Assembly (NCBI RefSeq): GCF_048773025.1
Contig: NC_133551.1
Location: 42,114,501 to 42,178,500, forward strand
DNA from: Camelus bactrianus
Lineage: Eukaryota > Chordata > Mammalia > Artiodactyla > Camelidae
Reading direction: 5' to 3'
DNA: 64,000 nucleotides
Both the position numbers and the translations under genes were made by a program. Below, one piece after another: positions 34,090-44,719 of this stretch. The number at the start of each line of letters is the position of its first letter. Positions within the stretch are counted from its first letter, which is position 1. The notes under the pieces were generated by a model, which was given only the letters and a program-made list of their open reading frames with translations, had not been told where the DNA came from and did not search any database.

Positions 34090-34300
34090 ACCTAATTACC
34101 GCCCCACTGCCCAGCCCTGGGTCAGGCACAGGGCTGTACACTTTACAATGCATTATCGTGTTTAATCCTTGAAATAATTCTATGAGATAGGTAAAATTAT
34201 CCCAATTTATAAACCAGGGAATTGATTCATAAAGAAAATAGGTGGCTTGCCGGGGCTTATAACACTAGTCAATGATAGAGCCAGGATCTATCTGACTTGA
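34090..34300 (-). repeat. MIR SINE
   Basis: TTAATCCTTGAAATAATTCT, GAGATAGGTAAAATTATCCC, AATGATAGAGCCAGGATCTA. Ends less than 200 bp before the exon 5 acceptor. Confidence 0.8.
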
Positions 34301-34490
34301 AAACCAAAACAAAGCAAAAAAACAGTGCAGGTAATCCCTGCCCTGTACTGTCTCCTTGCAGCAGAATCCTTTGGAATTGGGCCTCCTTGCTTCACTCCTG
34401 AGCACTGGCTGTATTAATCCAGAATATTTTGGCCAGGGGGCGTTGAAGGGAAGGGAAAAATCTTTACTGGAATCTCTCTTCTACCCTCAG

Positions 34491-34678
34491 GGTTTGACTT
34501 CTTTGAAGCCAGCGCCAAGGAGAACATCAGTGTTAGGCAGGCCTTCGAGCGCCTGGTGGATGCCATTTGCGACAAGATGTCGGATACCCTGGACACGGAC
34601 CCCTCTGTGCTGGGCACCTCCAAGAACACCCGCCTCTCCGACACCCCGCCGCTGCTGCAGCAGAACTGCTCGTGCTAA
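34491..34678 (+). CDS. RAB3B: RAB3B exon 5, coding part (residues about 158-219, stop)
   Basis: Last coding exon. After completing Gly158 it reads [60 protein letters not shown], then C and TAA (34676-34678). It holds the G5 motif SAK (about residues 165-167) and the hypervariable tail. The final Cys-Ser-Cys is the double-cysteine signal for geranylgeranylation that anchors RAB3 proteins to vesicle membranes. [19 protein letters not shown] and PLLQQNCSC mark RAB3B. Summed exon lengths give the expected 219-residue C-terminus. Compared with my memory of human RAB3B, differences are mild (T for S about 190, V for M about 197, T for S about 200). Acceptor: CTTCTACCCTCAG. Confidence 0.98.
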
Positions 34679-34990
34679 GCAAGGCCCACCTCCCTGACCT
34701 CCCTTCATTGCGGCCCCACACCCACCCTGCTTCCCTGTTACTCTGCCCACCCGCAGCCTAGTTGCTGCTGCTCTTTGCCTGCAGCGGAGGTGGAAGCACC
34801 GCCCCGGGATTCTCTGCTGACGGCCCCACTTACAGACACTCAGCACTAGACTAACAGCCAGGTCACAACGTGAGTGGAGATTCGTTTTACAAAAGGAGAC
34901 TCCACTCTACCAAAGGGATTCACTACTGGCACCTAGAAAGGCGAGTCTCTTTTCTGCCTTTAAAATAAAATTTCCTCCATTGACCAAAAT
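34679..34990 (+). other. RAB3B: RAB3B proximal 3' UTR
   Basis: Follows the TAA stop directly in exon 5. The first canonical AATAAA lies at 34964-34969, about 290 nt after the stop. The sequence is non-repetitive here. Whether this early signal is used cannot be read from the sequence. Confidence 0.75.
34964..34969 (+). promoter_or_regulatory. candidate polyadenylation signal, proximal
   Basis: AATAAA in CTTTAAAATAAAATTTCC. A second AATAAA follows at 35290-35295 and a third at 35963-35968. All are strand-correct for RAB3B. Confidence 0.4.
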
Positions 34991-34999
34991 TTGACACCC

Positions 35000-36480
35000 G
35001 CACACACACTTTTCAGGGCCTGGCCAACTGTTTAAAATGAGACCCACCCATATCGCCAATTCATTTAAAGAAGACCTCTCGATACCAACGTGCTTGTTTC
35101 CTATCAGGCTCCCTAGGGGCCTTCTTCTCACCACTAGTCAAGCCTTGTCTCTCGAAGCCCTCGCCTGTTACCACGGATGCCCACAGGGCCTGGGGCAGTT
35201 GCTGTGGTGACAGACCAGAGCTAATCTCCAGAGAGCTCAGATTCTAAATGATGCTGAAGGAGCAAAGGCTGAGTCAGAAACACATTTAAAATAAAAAGAT
35301 TATCCCCTGAAAAATATCAAAGATTCCTGCTGTCTAAAAGAGCGAGTGAGCTCAAGGAAGACAAAGAGAAAAAAGGAGAAACACAGGCACGATAAAGAAA
35401 CAGGTCACAAATTTCTGATTTTGCTGCTTTCCAGCTGGTTCTTAACTGTGGGAACTCCATGCCATAGGTCATCGGTTCTTAGACTCCAGGAATCTGAAAA
35501 ATTTACAATTGGTGGGGTCCCAAATTTTACCAAGTCTCACTAGTCAATTCCAATCTTCATATTTCTGACATGTGGCTGTCAAGCCTCACAGCCAAATCTC
35601 TTTCTTCTAAAGCTTACTTTCTAGGCAGGGATGGGAGCTCATTTTCCACATACATCTTTGGGCAGCTCTCAAAATCAGAAAATTTTCCTTTCTTTAAGCT
35701 GAAATCTGCCTCCTGGAAATTCTTCTTCCTTTTCCCACCCCACTGTGCCAGCTTTGCTGTCAGAGACTTCACAGTCTCTGCCCTTCTGCCCTGTGACACC
35801 TTAGATGGTTTGAGAACAGAGATCATGACCCCTGGAATCTGCCCTTTCTCTAAGTCAAATAGTTCTAATCCCACCTGCCATTCTTCATAGGGTCTTTTCT
35901 TTCATGAACCCATCTTTCACTCACTCCTAAGTAATCCAACTGGGAAATACAATTCAAAGCAGAATAAATCTAAGGGGGCATGACCCTGAAAAAATTGGGA
36001 AATGTGAACTCAGAGGTCCCAAGCCTAATTTCATTCTCCTGGGAGTGAAACCTTAGTTTCTACCAAAGCAAATGTGAAACCACTTCTGGTGGAAGGCACT
36101 AAACTAAACACCCAAAGAAAGCAAAAGACAAAAAGACCCTCTGATACCAGAAACAAGCTGAATGCATTAGCTCATGATTCTAGCTTGTTTGGATACAGGC
36201 ACATGTTTGGTTTTTAACTGAAATAATGACATGGAGCTAGCAATGATTCCTGGAACTCTTTCCTCCCAGCCCTGGCTCGAATCCCCAGCTTCCCCCTGCA
36301 CTAACATGCCACTTCAAAAGTCAGTGGGGGAGGAAGGAGAGTCCCAGGTTTTCTCTCCATTTCAATGCAGCTCACTGTCCTAGTAAAGTGCGTCAACAAT
36401 CAACAGGTCCAACGACTACATAATGGGAGCCTTCAGAGTCAGCTCTATGGAGATGTTGCCTTCTTTGGTGCAGTGCGGAG
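35000..36480. other. non-repetitive sequence downstream of the RAB3B stop
   Basis: I see no interspersed repeat or exon here, which is one of the longer repeat-poor stretches of the window and fits a 3' UTR. Confidence 0.45.
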
Positions 36481-36489
36481 GACGGAGCT

Positions 36490-36670
36490 TCGCGCTTGGA
36501 ATCAGGAAACTCAGACTCTGCCCTTAAGTCAGTTGTGACTATGGACCAGTTACTCCCCATGACTGAGTCTTGATTTTCCACTTATAAAATGAGCAGAGGG
36601 GGTGAGGTGCAGGAGGGAGGCTATTTGGGTAATCTTTTAGGTCCCTTCTGGCACTAATAACTGAGACATT
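36490..36670 (+). repeat. MIR SINE
   Basis: GCGCTTGGAATCAGGAAACT, CTATGGACCAGTTACTCCCC, CACTTATAAAATGAGCAGAG. Confidence 0.7.
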
Positions 36671-36744
36671 TTTTCACCCTCATCATTTCAGTTGATCTGC
36701 AAAATAAACTCAAGAAGAGGATTATCACCCCAATATCATCGTAG

Positions 36745-36985
36745 CGAACACAGACATCATGCTTACTCAGTACCAGGCATTGTTCCCAGCACTTTACACA
36801 TATTAACTCATTTATCTTTCCAACATCTTTGTGAGGGTGGCACTATGATCATCCTCATTTAAAGACATGGAAAGGAAGGAACAAAGAGGTTCTCTAGTTT
36901 GCCTAAGATCACCTAATGAGTAGATGGTAGAGCTGGAGTTCAAACCTAGTCAGTAGGCTCCAGGGTCTGTGCTCTTCACTACATT
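36745..36985 (-). repeat. MIR SINE, near full length
   Basis: CATGCTTACTCAGTACCAGG, CAGCACTTTACACATATTAA, AAGATCACCTAATGAGTAGA, TAGAGCTGGAGTTCAAACC. Confidence 0.85.
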
Positions 36986-37079
36986 CTGTACCACATCTCT
37001 TATGGATAAACTGTGATCCAAAAAGGTTGAGACTTGGCCAAGATCACACAACTAGTGAGTGTTAGAGTCACTATAGCAT

Positions 37080-38330
37080 TCAATCCCAGGCCATCAGCTT
37101 CCACGTCCACTGGAGAAAAGACTGTAAGTCTCCAATCTGTTAATAAATTGATCAACTATTCAGACTAATCTGAGGTGACGGGTGTCTAATGCTTCTGGGA
37201 AGGAGTTTCTGAGGCAACCAGGTGCCACGGGCCTGAGCAAAAATTTCCCAGTATTTCTCGGGCCCAAGTGCTGGCTTTCCCTGTACCTGCCTCTGTCAGG
37301 CAATTCTTACCTAAGCTCACAAGCGGTGCTTGAAGGAGCAACGTCCCTGCATCAGCAATGGGGCGTCATGGGGGTATAAGTTAATTAAGTTTTCTGACCA
37401 TGGAAGAATGTGGTCCCTTCCCAGGCAGTGGTTCCAGGTGTGTTTTTACACTGTAAAGTCCCATATATGTCAGGGATAATGACTATTTTTCTGGGCAGTA
37501 ACACCCATCTATCTCAGTACTAGGATTTCAGACCAAGCCCCTTATGACCTCTGGATATTTTAGTACATATATCCAATAATCTTTTCTCTACTACTGAGTA
37601 TTCAGGCAAAGATTGAAATTTTTACTTAAAAATTCTTTAAAACTTAAGAGCCATTTCAAGGAAATAAGCATCTTCACAACAGATGGAATCAAAAGTTAAA
37701 TATAATAGTGGTGAACTCTTCTACTGGGCAGCAAGCAGGCTTGCTTGTTAGATGGCAATTCCCCAGTCCTGCTCTGCGACCTCATTTCTGCTGAGTGGAA
37801 GGCAGCAGCTTCCAGCTGATTGCTGTGAATGTTCATCAATCATGGTAATAGTGCAATTAGCCACCAAGGTTCAAGCTGCATAATATGTGTTAGTGGCAAC
37901 TCATCCCAGTTTTCATCTTGCTTAACAATCCAAATAAAAGGCAATTTAGAAAAAAAAAAAACTCTTGACCTCTAAAAAGGCAAAAGTAGGCCAAAAGTGC
38001 AACACAGTATTGTGACTATTTACAGAATCTGTTTTAAATGCATGTGTATTTGTAAATACAAAGTGATTCCTGACTTATTACTATCTCCTCCATCTGTAGC
38101 ATTATTAACTACTAGGAGCAGCAATGGGGTAGAGTGTACTGAATGGTCACAGATTCATTACATATTAGATCTGGAAGGGAACTTAGAGAAAATCTTTTCC
38201 AAAAGGAAAGTTGAATTCCAGGGAGACGGAAGAAATTTCCTAAGGTCATTTTGAGAGTAGATTAGTGATGGAACCAGGACTAGGTTCTGGATCACCTCTA
38301 GGAAGCAATTCACCTATTCTGTATCTAATA
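37080..38330. other. sequence without assignable features
   Basis: No exon or young repeat. AATAAA at 37933-37938 is followed within about 15 nt by a run of A. An unassigned old repeat trace covers about 38160-38290 (TCTGGAAGGGAACTTAGAGA). Confidence 0.4.
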
Positions 38331-38334
38331 TGGT

Positions 38335-38530
38335 TCTGGCACTATTGAACACTGAGTAAATATATGTGAGAGCAAATAATCCCTGCCTGCAGGTACCTAC
38401 AGTCTAATGGAGGTGCTGTTTCGGAAATATTATTATCCCAACTTGGCAGGCAAGGAAACATAGCCTTGAAAAAGTTAACATGCCTAAGTCGCTCACTGTA
38501 TCAGTTGAACTCTCCTGTCCGACTCCTGCT
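38335..38530 (-). repeat. old repeat, possibly MIR-related
   Basis: AATCCCTGCCTGCAGGTACC, TATTATTATCCCAACTTGGC, AGGCAAGGAAACATAGCC. Weak. Confidence 0.4.
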
Positions 38531-38809
38531 CTTTCAATATTCTTCTTCAGATTGTGTATTTGGGGTGTTGATAGTGACAGACTTCCAAGGATTGTCAGAA
38601 TTAATTAAACAGCTTCATTTGGGACATTGGTTTTAAAATTGTTTTGTGACTGCATCCTTGTAAGGGCCACAGAATGAAATGAACATTCCCCAGACCTGAC
38701 CTTCCCACTTCACACTGCCTGCTCCTGCCCCAAAGCTCCTTGCTTAGGTACCAAGTTTCCAACAGTGTCTTGAGGAATGTTAATTTTTAAAATAATTTTT
38801 AATTTTTTT

Positions 38810-38869
38810 CCTTCCAGTTTTATTAAGATATAACTGACATACAGTGCAGCACTGTATACATTCTTTTTG
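38810..38869 (-). repeat. L1 3' end remnant
   Basis: TTTATTAAGATATAACTGAC then ATACAGTGCAGCACTGTATA, the reverse complement of a common old L1 3' terminal motif. It abuts SINE copy 5. Confidence 0.55.
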
Positions 38870-38988
38870 TGTGTGGGGGGTAGGTAATTAGGTTTTATTT
38901 ATTTTTTTAATGGCAGTATTGGGGATTGAACCCAGGACCTCATGCTTGCTAAGCAAATACTCTACCACTGAGCTATACCCGCCTCCTT
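38870..38988 (-). mobile_element. Vic-1-type tRNA-Ala SINE, copy 5
   Basis: Reverse complement: TAGGTAATTAGG body, GGGGATTGAACCCAGGACC (B box), CATGCTTGCTAAGCAAATAC (anticodon loop AGC) and TCTACCACTGAGCTATACCC (A box). The A tail is degraded to a GT/T-rich start. Confidence 0.92.
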
Positions 38989-38999
38989 TGAGAAATGTT

Positions 39000-40075
39000 T
39001 ATTTAAGTATGTTTACCAACTGTTTGGTGTAAGTAGAAGGAATTATAGCAATGAGTGTCCTGGGATCTCACTGATTTCAGATTCCCCATCCCATACCTAC
39101 ACCTGATTACCTATACAGCTAGAGAATCAAGCAACAGCCTATGACTGGGAGTGCCTATGAGATAGGCCTGTTAGGTAGTTTAGATAGAAATGAGCACTGG
39201 GCAGGGGGAGAGGAAGGGGAAAGAACAACCCAGAAAATGGCAGTGTGTCTGCATTCAGGGAAAGGGACTCCAGAAATTTTTACTTTCTTCAAATGAGGGC
39301 CAGTAAAAGAAGCCAGTTAAAATCAAAGCGCTGCAGCTGCGCATGGGAGGGGGACCTGGTATAACTTGCCCCAATGAACCTGCCCAAAAGGGGATGGGCG
39401 TGCCAGAGCGCAGGGAACCTGAGTTGTCAATCAATCACAAAACCAGTGTATAAAAACAGTAAAAGCAAAGGAACAGCACCATTTTTCCTCTCTTGGATTG
39501 GTCTGCTCCCAATTCTCGGGAGTATAACAGAGGTAATTGTTATTTCCCTTCTCCCGGTAACAGGCCCACTGGATACAAATGTTGTTAAGTGATGTTTTTG
39601 AAGGCCTGGATCCCTTACATGAAGTAGGCAAAATTCAAATTTATTCATTCAACAAACTAGTGTCTAATATGTGCCCAGATACAATCGATGGCAAATTAGA
39701 TACAATCCTTGCCTTCATGAAGCTTATAGTCTAATAGCTTGCAGTTTAGTCTAGACATTGTGAAATAATCACCCAATACAATTACAAAGTGCTCTGAAGG
39801 AACGATCTCATCATTCTATGAGAACACAAAACTGGGAAACTAGAATCACCTTTGTGGAGCTGTTTCAGGGGCCTGAGGGAGACTCCACTGCCCCCAAATA
39901 CCTCCAGTACCCATTGACCATTGCTTTACATTTCTCAGTGAAGCTTTCTTCTTTTAGTTCAGACTGTTGATGGCTGATTAAACACAAATCCTCCAAAAAG
40001 AATAAAGGTTAGAGAAAGAGTATCTGTACCTGTGAAACATCTTTAGATTCCTGGTTCAGAGTTAGTTGTCCTCTG
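39000..40075. other. sequence without assignable genes
   Basis: About 39640-39850 resembles the unassigned old repeat (GCCTTCATGAAGCTTATAGT). The remainder is unassigned. Confidence 0.4.
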
Positions 40076-40082
40076 AGGGACA

Positions 40083-40500
40083 CAACAAACCATTCTAAAA
40101 TTTAGTGACTTAAAACCACAAACATTCATTATTATTCATGATTCTATACATTGGTTGGGTAGTTTCTCTGGCTAAAGCTAGATGGTCTAGAATGGCTTCA
40201 TTCACACGTCTGTGGTCCCAGCTGATGTGACTATGGTGGGTGAGGTCTCTCTCCATATTCTTATTCTCCAGAAGGCTGCCCAGACTTGCTCACCTGGTGG
40301 TTGAAGTTTTCCAATGCAGAAGCACTTTCCAAGCTTCTGTTTGTATCACGTTTGCTAATATCTAAATAACTAACCCAAGTCAAATGGCCACACCTAATAT
40401 AAAGAGTAGAGAAATAGATGCCATCTCCTGATAGGAGGAGCTGTAAAATATTGTGGCCATGTTTCAGTCCACCAAAGGAAGCAACCCTAAGTATCTGAAA
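40083..40500. repeat. ancient interspersed repeat, family not assigned
   Basis: ATTTAGTGACTTAAAACCAC, AACATTCATTATTATTCATG, CTAGAATGGCTTCATTCACA, CCAAGTCAAATGGCCACACC: a recognisable mammalian repeat order, unnamed here. Confidence 0.45.
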
Positions 40501-40929
40501 CCAAGTCTAGTAGATTTCCCTGGGTCCTAAAGCCTGATTCTGAAGATAATCTCGAAGAGAAGTGTCACAATGGCTTACAGCAGGGCAGTCTCATCATTTG
40601 TCTAGTTGTCCAAAGGGTCTAATCAAGACATAGCTCATGGAGTTTTGATGCTTGCTTAATAGCTTATCTGGTTACTTCTTAGCTACCCTCTGAGGGATGA
40701 GTTTGGCTTCTTATTGCATAGGATTCACTGTAATAATGGTTGGGATTCCCCTTTGAAGTTCCTGGCTGGATTCAGTATATGCAGAAGAGATGGCTAAAAG
40801 GACAGTTGGGCCTTCTGCTCTAGCTATACTTCCTTCCTTCAAGACCTCGTCTAGTCCATATGCTTTAGATGCCATATCTTTGGTAATAACATGTATATAC
40901 AAGTGCCTACTAGACATCTCCATGTCTCA

Positions 40930-41250
40930 AACTTAACACGGCCACATTGGAACTCTTGATTCTTCTACAACTTTAACTCCAGTCTTCACAGAAATCTCAG
41001 TATCATTCTTAATTCTCTGCTTTTCTTTCTCTTCATGTTCACACTTAATCCAACAACAAGTCTTATGACTCTACTTCTAAAATCTATCTCAAGTCTGCCA
41101 ACTTTTCTCCATTTCTATTGCCATGACCTTGGTCCAGGCCACCATTGTTTCTCCCCTACCTACGAGGTACCACAGGGCTCATAACTAGTTTTCCTGCTCC
41201 ACACTTGCTCACCTACAGTCTATCTTCCACAGAACAGCAATCTTTTAAAT
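40930..41250 (+). repeat. L2 LINE 3' region
   Basis: AAATCTATCTCAAGTCTGCC, ATTGCCATGACCTTGGTCCA, GGCCACCATTGTTTCTCCCC, TATCTTCCACAGAACAGCAA. Confidence 0.65.
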
Positions 41251-41607
41251 ATATAAATGAATGAGCAGCTCAGTAGCACTAAAGTTTACTTCAATACCAC
41301 ACATGAAAAGAATCTAGAGACTTCCATTATTATTCATAATTATTATTTTATCAATTCTGTTTCTAGCCCTGAATCTGTCCCTCACTTGCTGTGGGACCTC
41401 TGGTAAATCATTACTTTTAATGGCCAGCTCCCCTCATTTCTTCTGGAAATAGCAACCTCTTCTTTTGTAGTACTACTAATTCTTCATCTAAACCAGGTAA
41501 TTCTAGTGAGGACTGTCAGTAAAGGGTGCATGTGATCAAGTGGTGCCAATCAGAATCCTTCCTAGGACACTGATTGATTTTTTTTCTGACTGATTTTTTT
41601 TTCTTCT

Positions 41608-41774
41608 TCTTTTTTTTAATTGGGGGGGGGGTGGTTATTAGGTTTATTTATTTTTAATGATTTTTTTTAATTTAGGGGGGATATTTATTTATTTTTAATG
41701 GCAGTACTGGGATTGAACCCAGGACCTCGTGCATGCTAAGCACGCACTCTATCCCTGAGCTATACGCTCCCCTA
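41608..41774 (-). mobile_element. Vic-1-type tRNA-Ala SINE, copy 6, with doubled tail
   Basis: Reverse complement with a good head (GATTGAACCCAGGACCTCGT, GCATGCTAAGCACGCACTCT, CCCTGAGCTATACGC). The body is odd: the TTTATTTATTTTTAATG segment occurs twice (41644-41659 region and 41684-41700), separated by a T run and GGGGGGATA. This suggests a tail duplication or a truncated second insertion. Confidence 0.88.
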
Positions 41775-41779
41775 GAATT

Positions 41780-43400
41780 TTCTTTTTTTTTGTAACTGAA
41801 GCGATTTTCTTTCCTTTTGACTGGCAAATACATGAGGATGTCTGCTGTAAGACTGACGGCCTAACCTCAACCCAGGTATAGAATGCCAGTCTGTTGTAAG
41901 AGGGAACATGCTCATCATGCAGAGAGAAGCACAGACATAAGATGACATAATGGGTCCTGTGGCTTTCCTGGCCTTGAGTCCGGCTTCTTGAGGTTTGGCT
42001 GGTCACCTTTTTCTTTGATTCTGTTAGACAGCTCACTATATGTTTCTAATAAAACCTCCATTTAGCTTTGCTCATTGAAGTTAGGTTCTTATCACCTGCA
42101 ACGAAAATATATTCTTTCCTCTTTGGTTCTCAGTTTTCTCACTGCTCCAAATTTTTAAACTCTGAGTCTTCAGAAAATCCCATTTCTATGGACTTTCTGA
42201 TCAAGACTTTGTATAATCTGAAACAAAGCCTACTCTCTTCACTATTTTTACTTCTTATACCTGAATGGATGAGGAAGAGGAATTTTGCAGGGTAAAAAGC
42301 AGTTCTTCATGAGCCCTGATGACAGTGCAGGCAAAGGTTCTTATGACTAGGTGACTGGTCCACACAGGATCTGGCTTCCCAGGTACTGAGAAACTACACA
42401 AAACACCTAACCCCACTGCCACTAGTCCTCCACATCTGTTCTTATTTCACTGCCAACTTGGTGACACCCACATCTTGAAAGAATATCACTGAATGGACTG
42501 AATTGTGTGGCATATGCTTTTGCTTTCTTCTCTTCTGTCATTTTGAAGTAGCCAAACAGCAATACCCAAGTAGGAAGTCTCTTGAAGGGAGATCTGATTA
42601 ACAGGGTTTCCTTTGCTTGATGTAAATCATGCAATAGAAATGCAAGGTAAGTCAGCAAGTGTCTGGGGGTGTGATTAGGATTCCCAGCTCCCTTCAGAGC
42701 CTAGAGCATCTCTTCTAGGGGTTTACCAATGGACTGGGATAAAGCTAACAAGCTCTGCAGCCTTAGTGAAGTCACTCCCCATCTCTGGGCTTCAGGAACT
42801 TACACCAGATGGTTTCTGCTGGCCCTCTTGGCACTAAGGCGCTGTGATTTTATGCCCATTTTCTATAAGAGCTGCAAGTGGCAAACAGGCTTTTGGCAGG
42901 AATCCTTTCACTATGAAAGCCTCTTTTCTCCTTAGGTACAATGCAAACACCCAAGGCTATGTGACACCCCCCTTATCACTCAGCCAGGCTTGTGGGGCTG
43001 GTTTCTGAGGCTGTCAGAAAACATTTAGCAATTAGTGCATCTGGATGGTCCATGACTATCTTCTGGTCTGTCTCAGGCCAGAGGGTCCTAAAGGGCAACA
43101 AGAGAAAGAAAGAGGAGAAACAGAAATCTCTGAGCTGACTTATTAAGAATGGAGAACAGACCCATGCATTTGAGAAAAGACATTGGGGCAGCCATGTTTA
43201 AGAGGCATAAATGCATTCCAGTTTAAGGAGGACTTAATTTATAGAGCACCAAGTGTGTGCCAGGCTCAGCTGCACAAGATCTTTCTGAGAACAATCTCTA
43301 TCATGCAGCTAGAAGCCTGGAAACTAAAGGGCTGAGAGATCTGCATGTGCTGAACTGTCTTCCAACTCCCCTCAACATCAGACCTGGGGATGAGGACTGA
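41780..43400. other. sequence without assignable features
   Basis: No exon, RNA gene or clear repeat. AATAAA at 42048-42053 is a candidate RAB3B polyadenylation signal if the 3' UTR reaches this far. CTAAGGCGCTGTGATTTTAT near 42837 is a weak MIR trace. Confidence 0.4.
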
Positions 43401-43409
43401 GAAGGCAGT

Positions 43410-43640
43410 ATGGTGAATGGTTGAAGAGCATAGGGCTTTTAGTCCAACTCACCCAGGTTCAGTTTGGTTCTAGTGACTGGTTGTGTGACTTTGAGCAAAT
43501 TACTCTTGGAGCCTCAACTACTTCCATGTAAATGGAAAAATAATATTCACCTCAAGAGGCTGCTGAGAGGATTAAATGCAAGAATGGTATAAATAAAGCC
43601 TTTAGGATAAGGCCTGACACACAGTAGGTGTTGACTTGTG
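43410..43640 (+). repeat. MIR SINE, near full length
   Basis: TATGGTGAATGGTTGAAGAG, ACTGGTTGTGTGACTTTGAG, CTGCTGAGAGGATTAAATGC, GGCCTGACACACAGTAGGTG. Confidence 0.88.
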
Positions 43641-43999
43641 CTACACAAGGTCATCACAATCAGGCAGAGCAGGGAGAAAATCCAATTCAGGATTCTTGTA
43701 AGGCCACAAGGAGGAGAGATGGGAAAGACCCAGTATAAACACCATGAGGGAAAGAGCAACTGGAGGGTGAAGTGGGCCTGTAAGTAGGAGATGGAGCCTG
43801 GACTTGGAAAGTGGATCAAAGTAGAATCTCATCAGGAACAAGGGAGGAGAATCCAGGAAAATGGCCTTGAACTGCTCTGCTGCATGATCTTGTTAGATTA
43901 GCATCCATCAGATACTTGACAGAATGAAGAAACCAGCCTCCAGGAGTGAGGAATAAGCCAAAAATGAAGTTGAGAGTGTTCTGGAGCCTTTGTTAGAGA

Positions 44000-44170
44000 T
44001 GCCCTCCAATGCTCAGGAAACCAGGATCCTGGAGACCTGGGTCTGGGTCCTGCCTTTGCAACATACCAACTGTGTGACATTGGACAAACACACTTTCATC
44101 TAAAAAATGAGATTAATAATCTTGTCTACTTCATAAAATTGTGAGACTCAAAAGAAAGTGCATTTTAGAA
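44000..44170 (+). repeat. MIR SINE
   Basis: GATCCTGGAGACCTGGGTCT, CAACTGTGTGACATTGGACA, ATCTAAAAAATGAGATTAAT. Confidence 0.75.
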
Positions 44171-44559
44171 ATGGCAGAATGTTGTAGACATAGAAGATGG
44201 AGACACCATGAGAAGCTGGGGGTGTTCCTCACAGAGCAGAACTGAGCATCCCTCTCCTGGAGCCACTTCCAAGGGTCTCCTCCTCCCTCCACAGCCTCTC
44301 TGCCCTCCTTCCTTCCATGTTTTGGTCCCAGGAACCTAACCTCACGTGGAAATATCAGAGCTAACATGCTCTACACCCAGAAGTTTGGTTGAATTCAGAC
44401 AAACTTCCAGAGGCTAAGAGTAGCCAAAGAGGATCAGCCAGTGTGAGCCAGGATTAGATGACTAGAGCAGTGATCTGTAACGGAATTGGGGCCCAAGAGA
44501 GGCAGACAGCAGAGTCTGTATGCACTGTGTTTAGAACAACATAACAAAAATCACCGATC

Positions 44560-44715
44560 ATTTTAGAGTTCCTGAAGCACTTTCTTATTGAAGCCCCAAT
44601 GATCTTTGACACAGCCCTGTGAAGTGGGTTTTATTATTTCCAGTACTCAAATGAGGAAAGCTGAGGCCTGCATCAGAGAAGCAACCCACCCAAGACTACA
44701 CAGAGAAGGCAGCAA
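44560..44715 (-). repeat. MIR SINE
   Basis: GTGAAGTGGGTTTTATTATT, TCAAATGAGGAAAGCTGAGG, CCAAGACTACACAGAGAAGG. Confidence 0.65.
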
Positions 44716-44719
44716 ATGG

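Larger units (their letters stand above)
23752..34490 (+). other. RAB3B: RAB3B intron 4
   Basis: A 10,739-bp intron from donor GTATGT to acceptor CTTCTACCCTCAG. It holds L2, MIR and L1 fragments, one Vic-1 SINE and unassigned sequence. No additional exon or RNA gene could be supported. Confidence 0.95.

Noticed and set aside
34356-34697. Open frame overlapping exon 5 in another reading frame
   Set aside because: Shadow of the RAB3B exon 5 coding sequence. The RAB3B frame is unambiguous.
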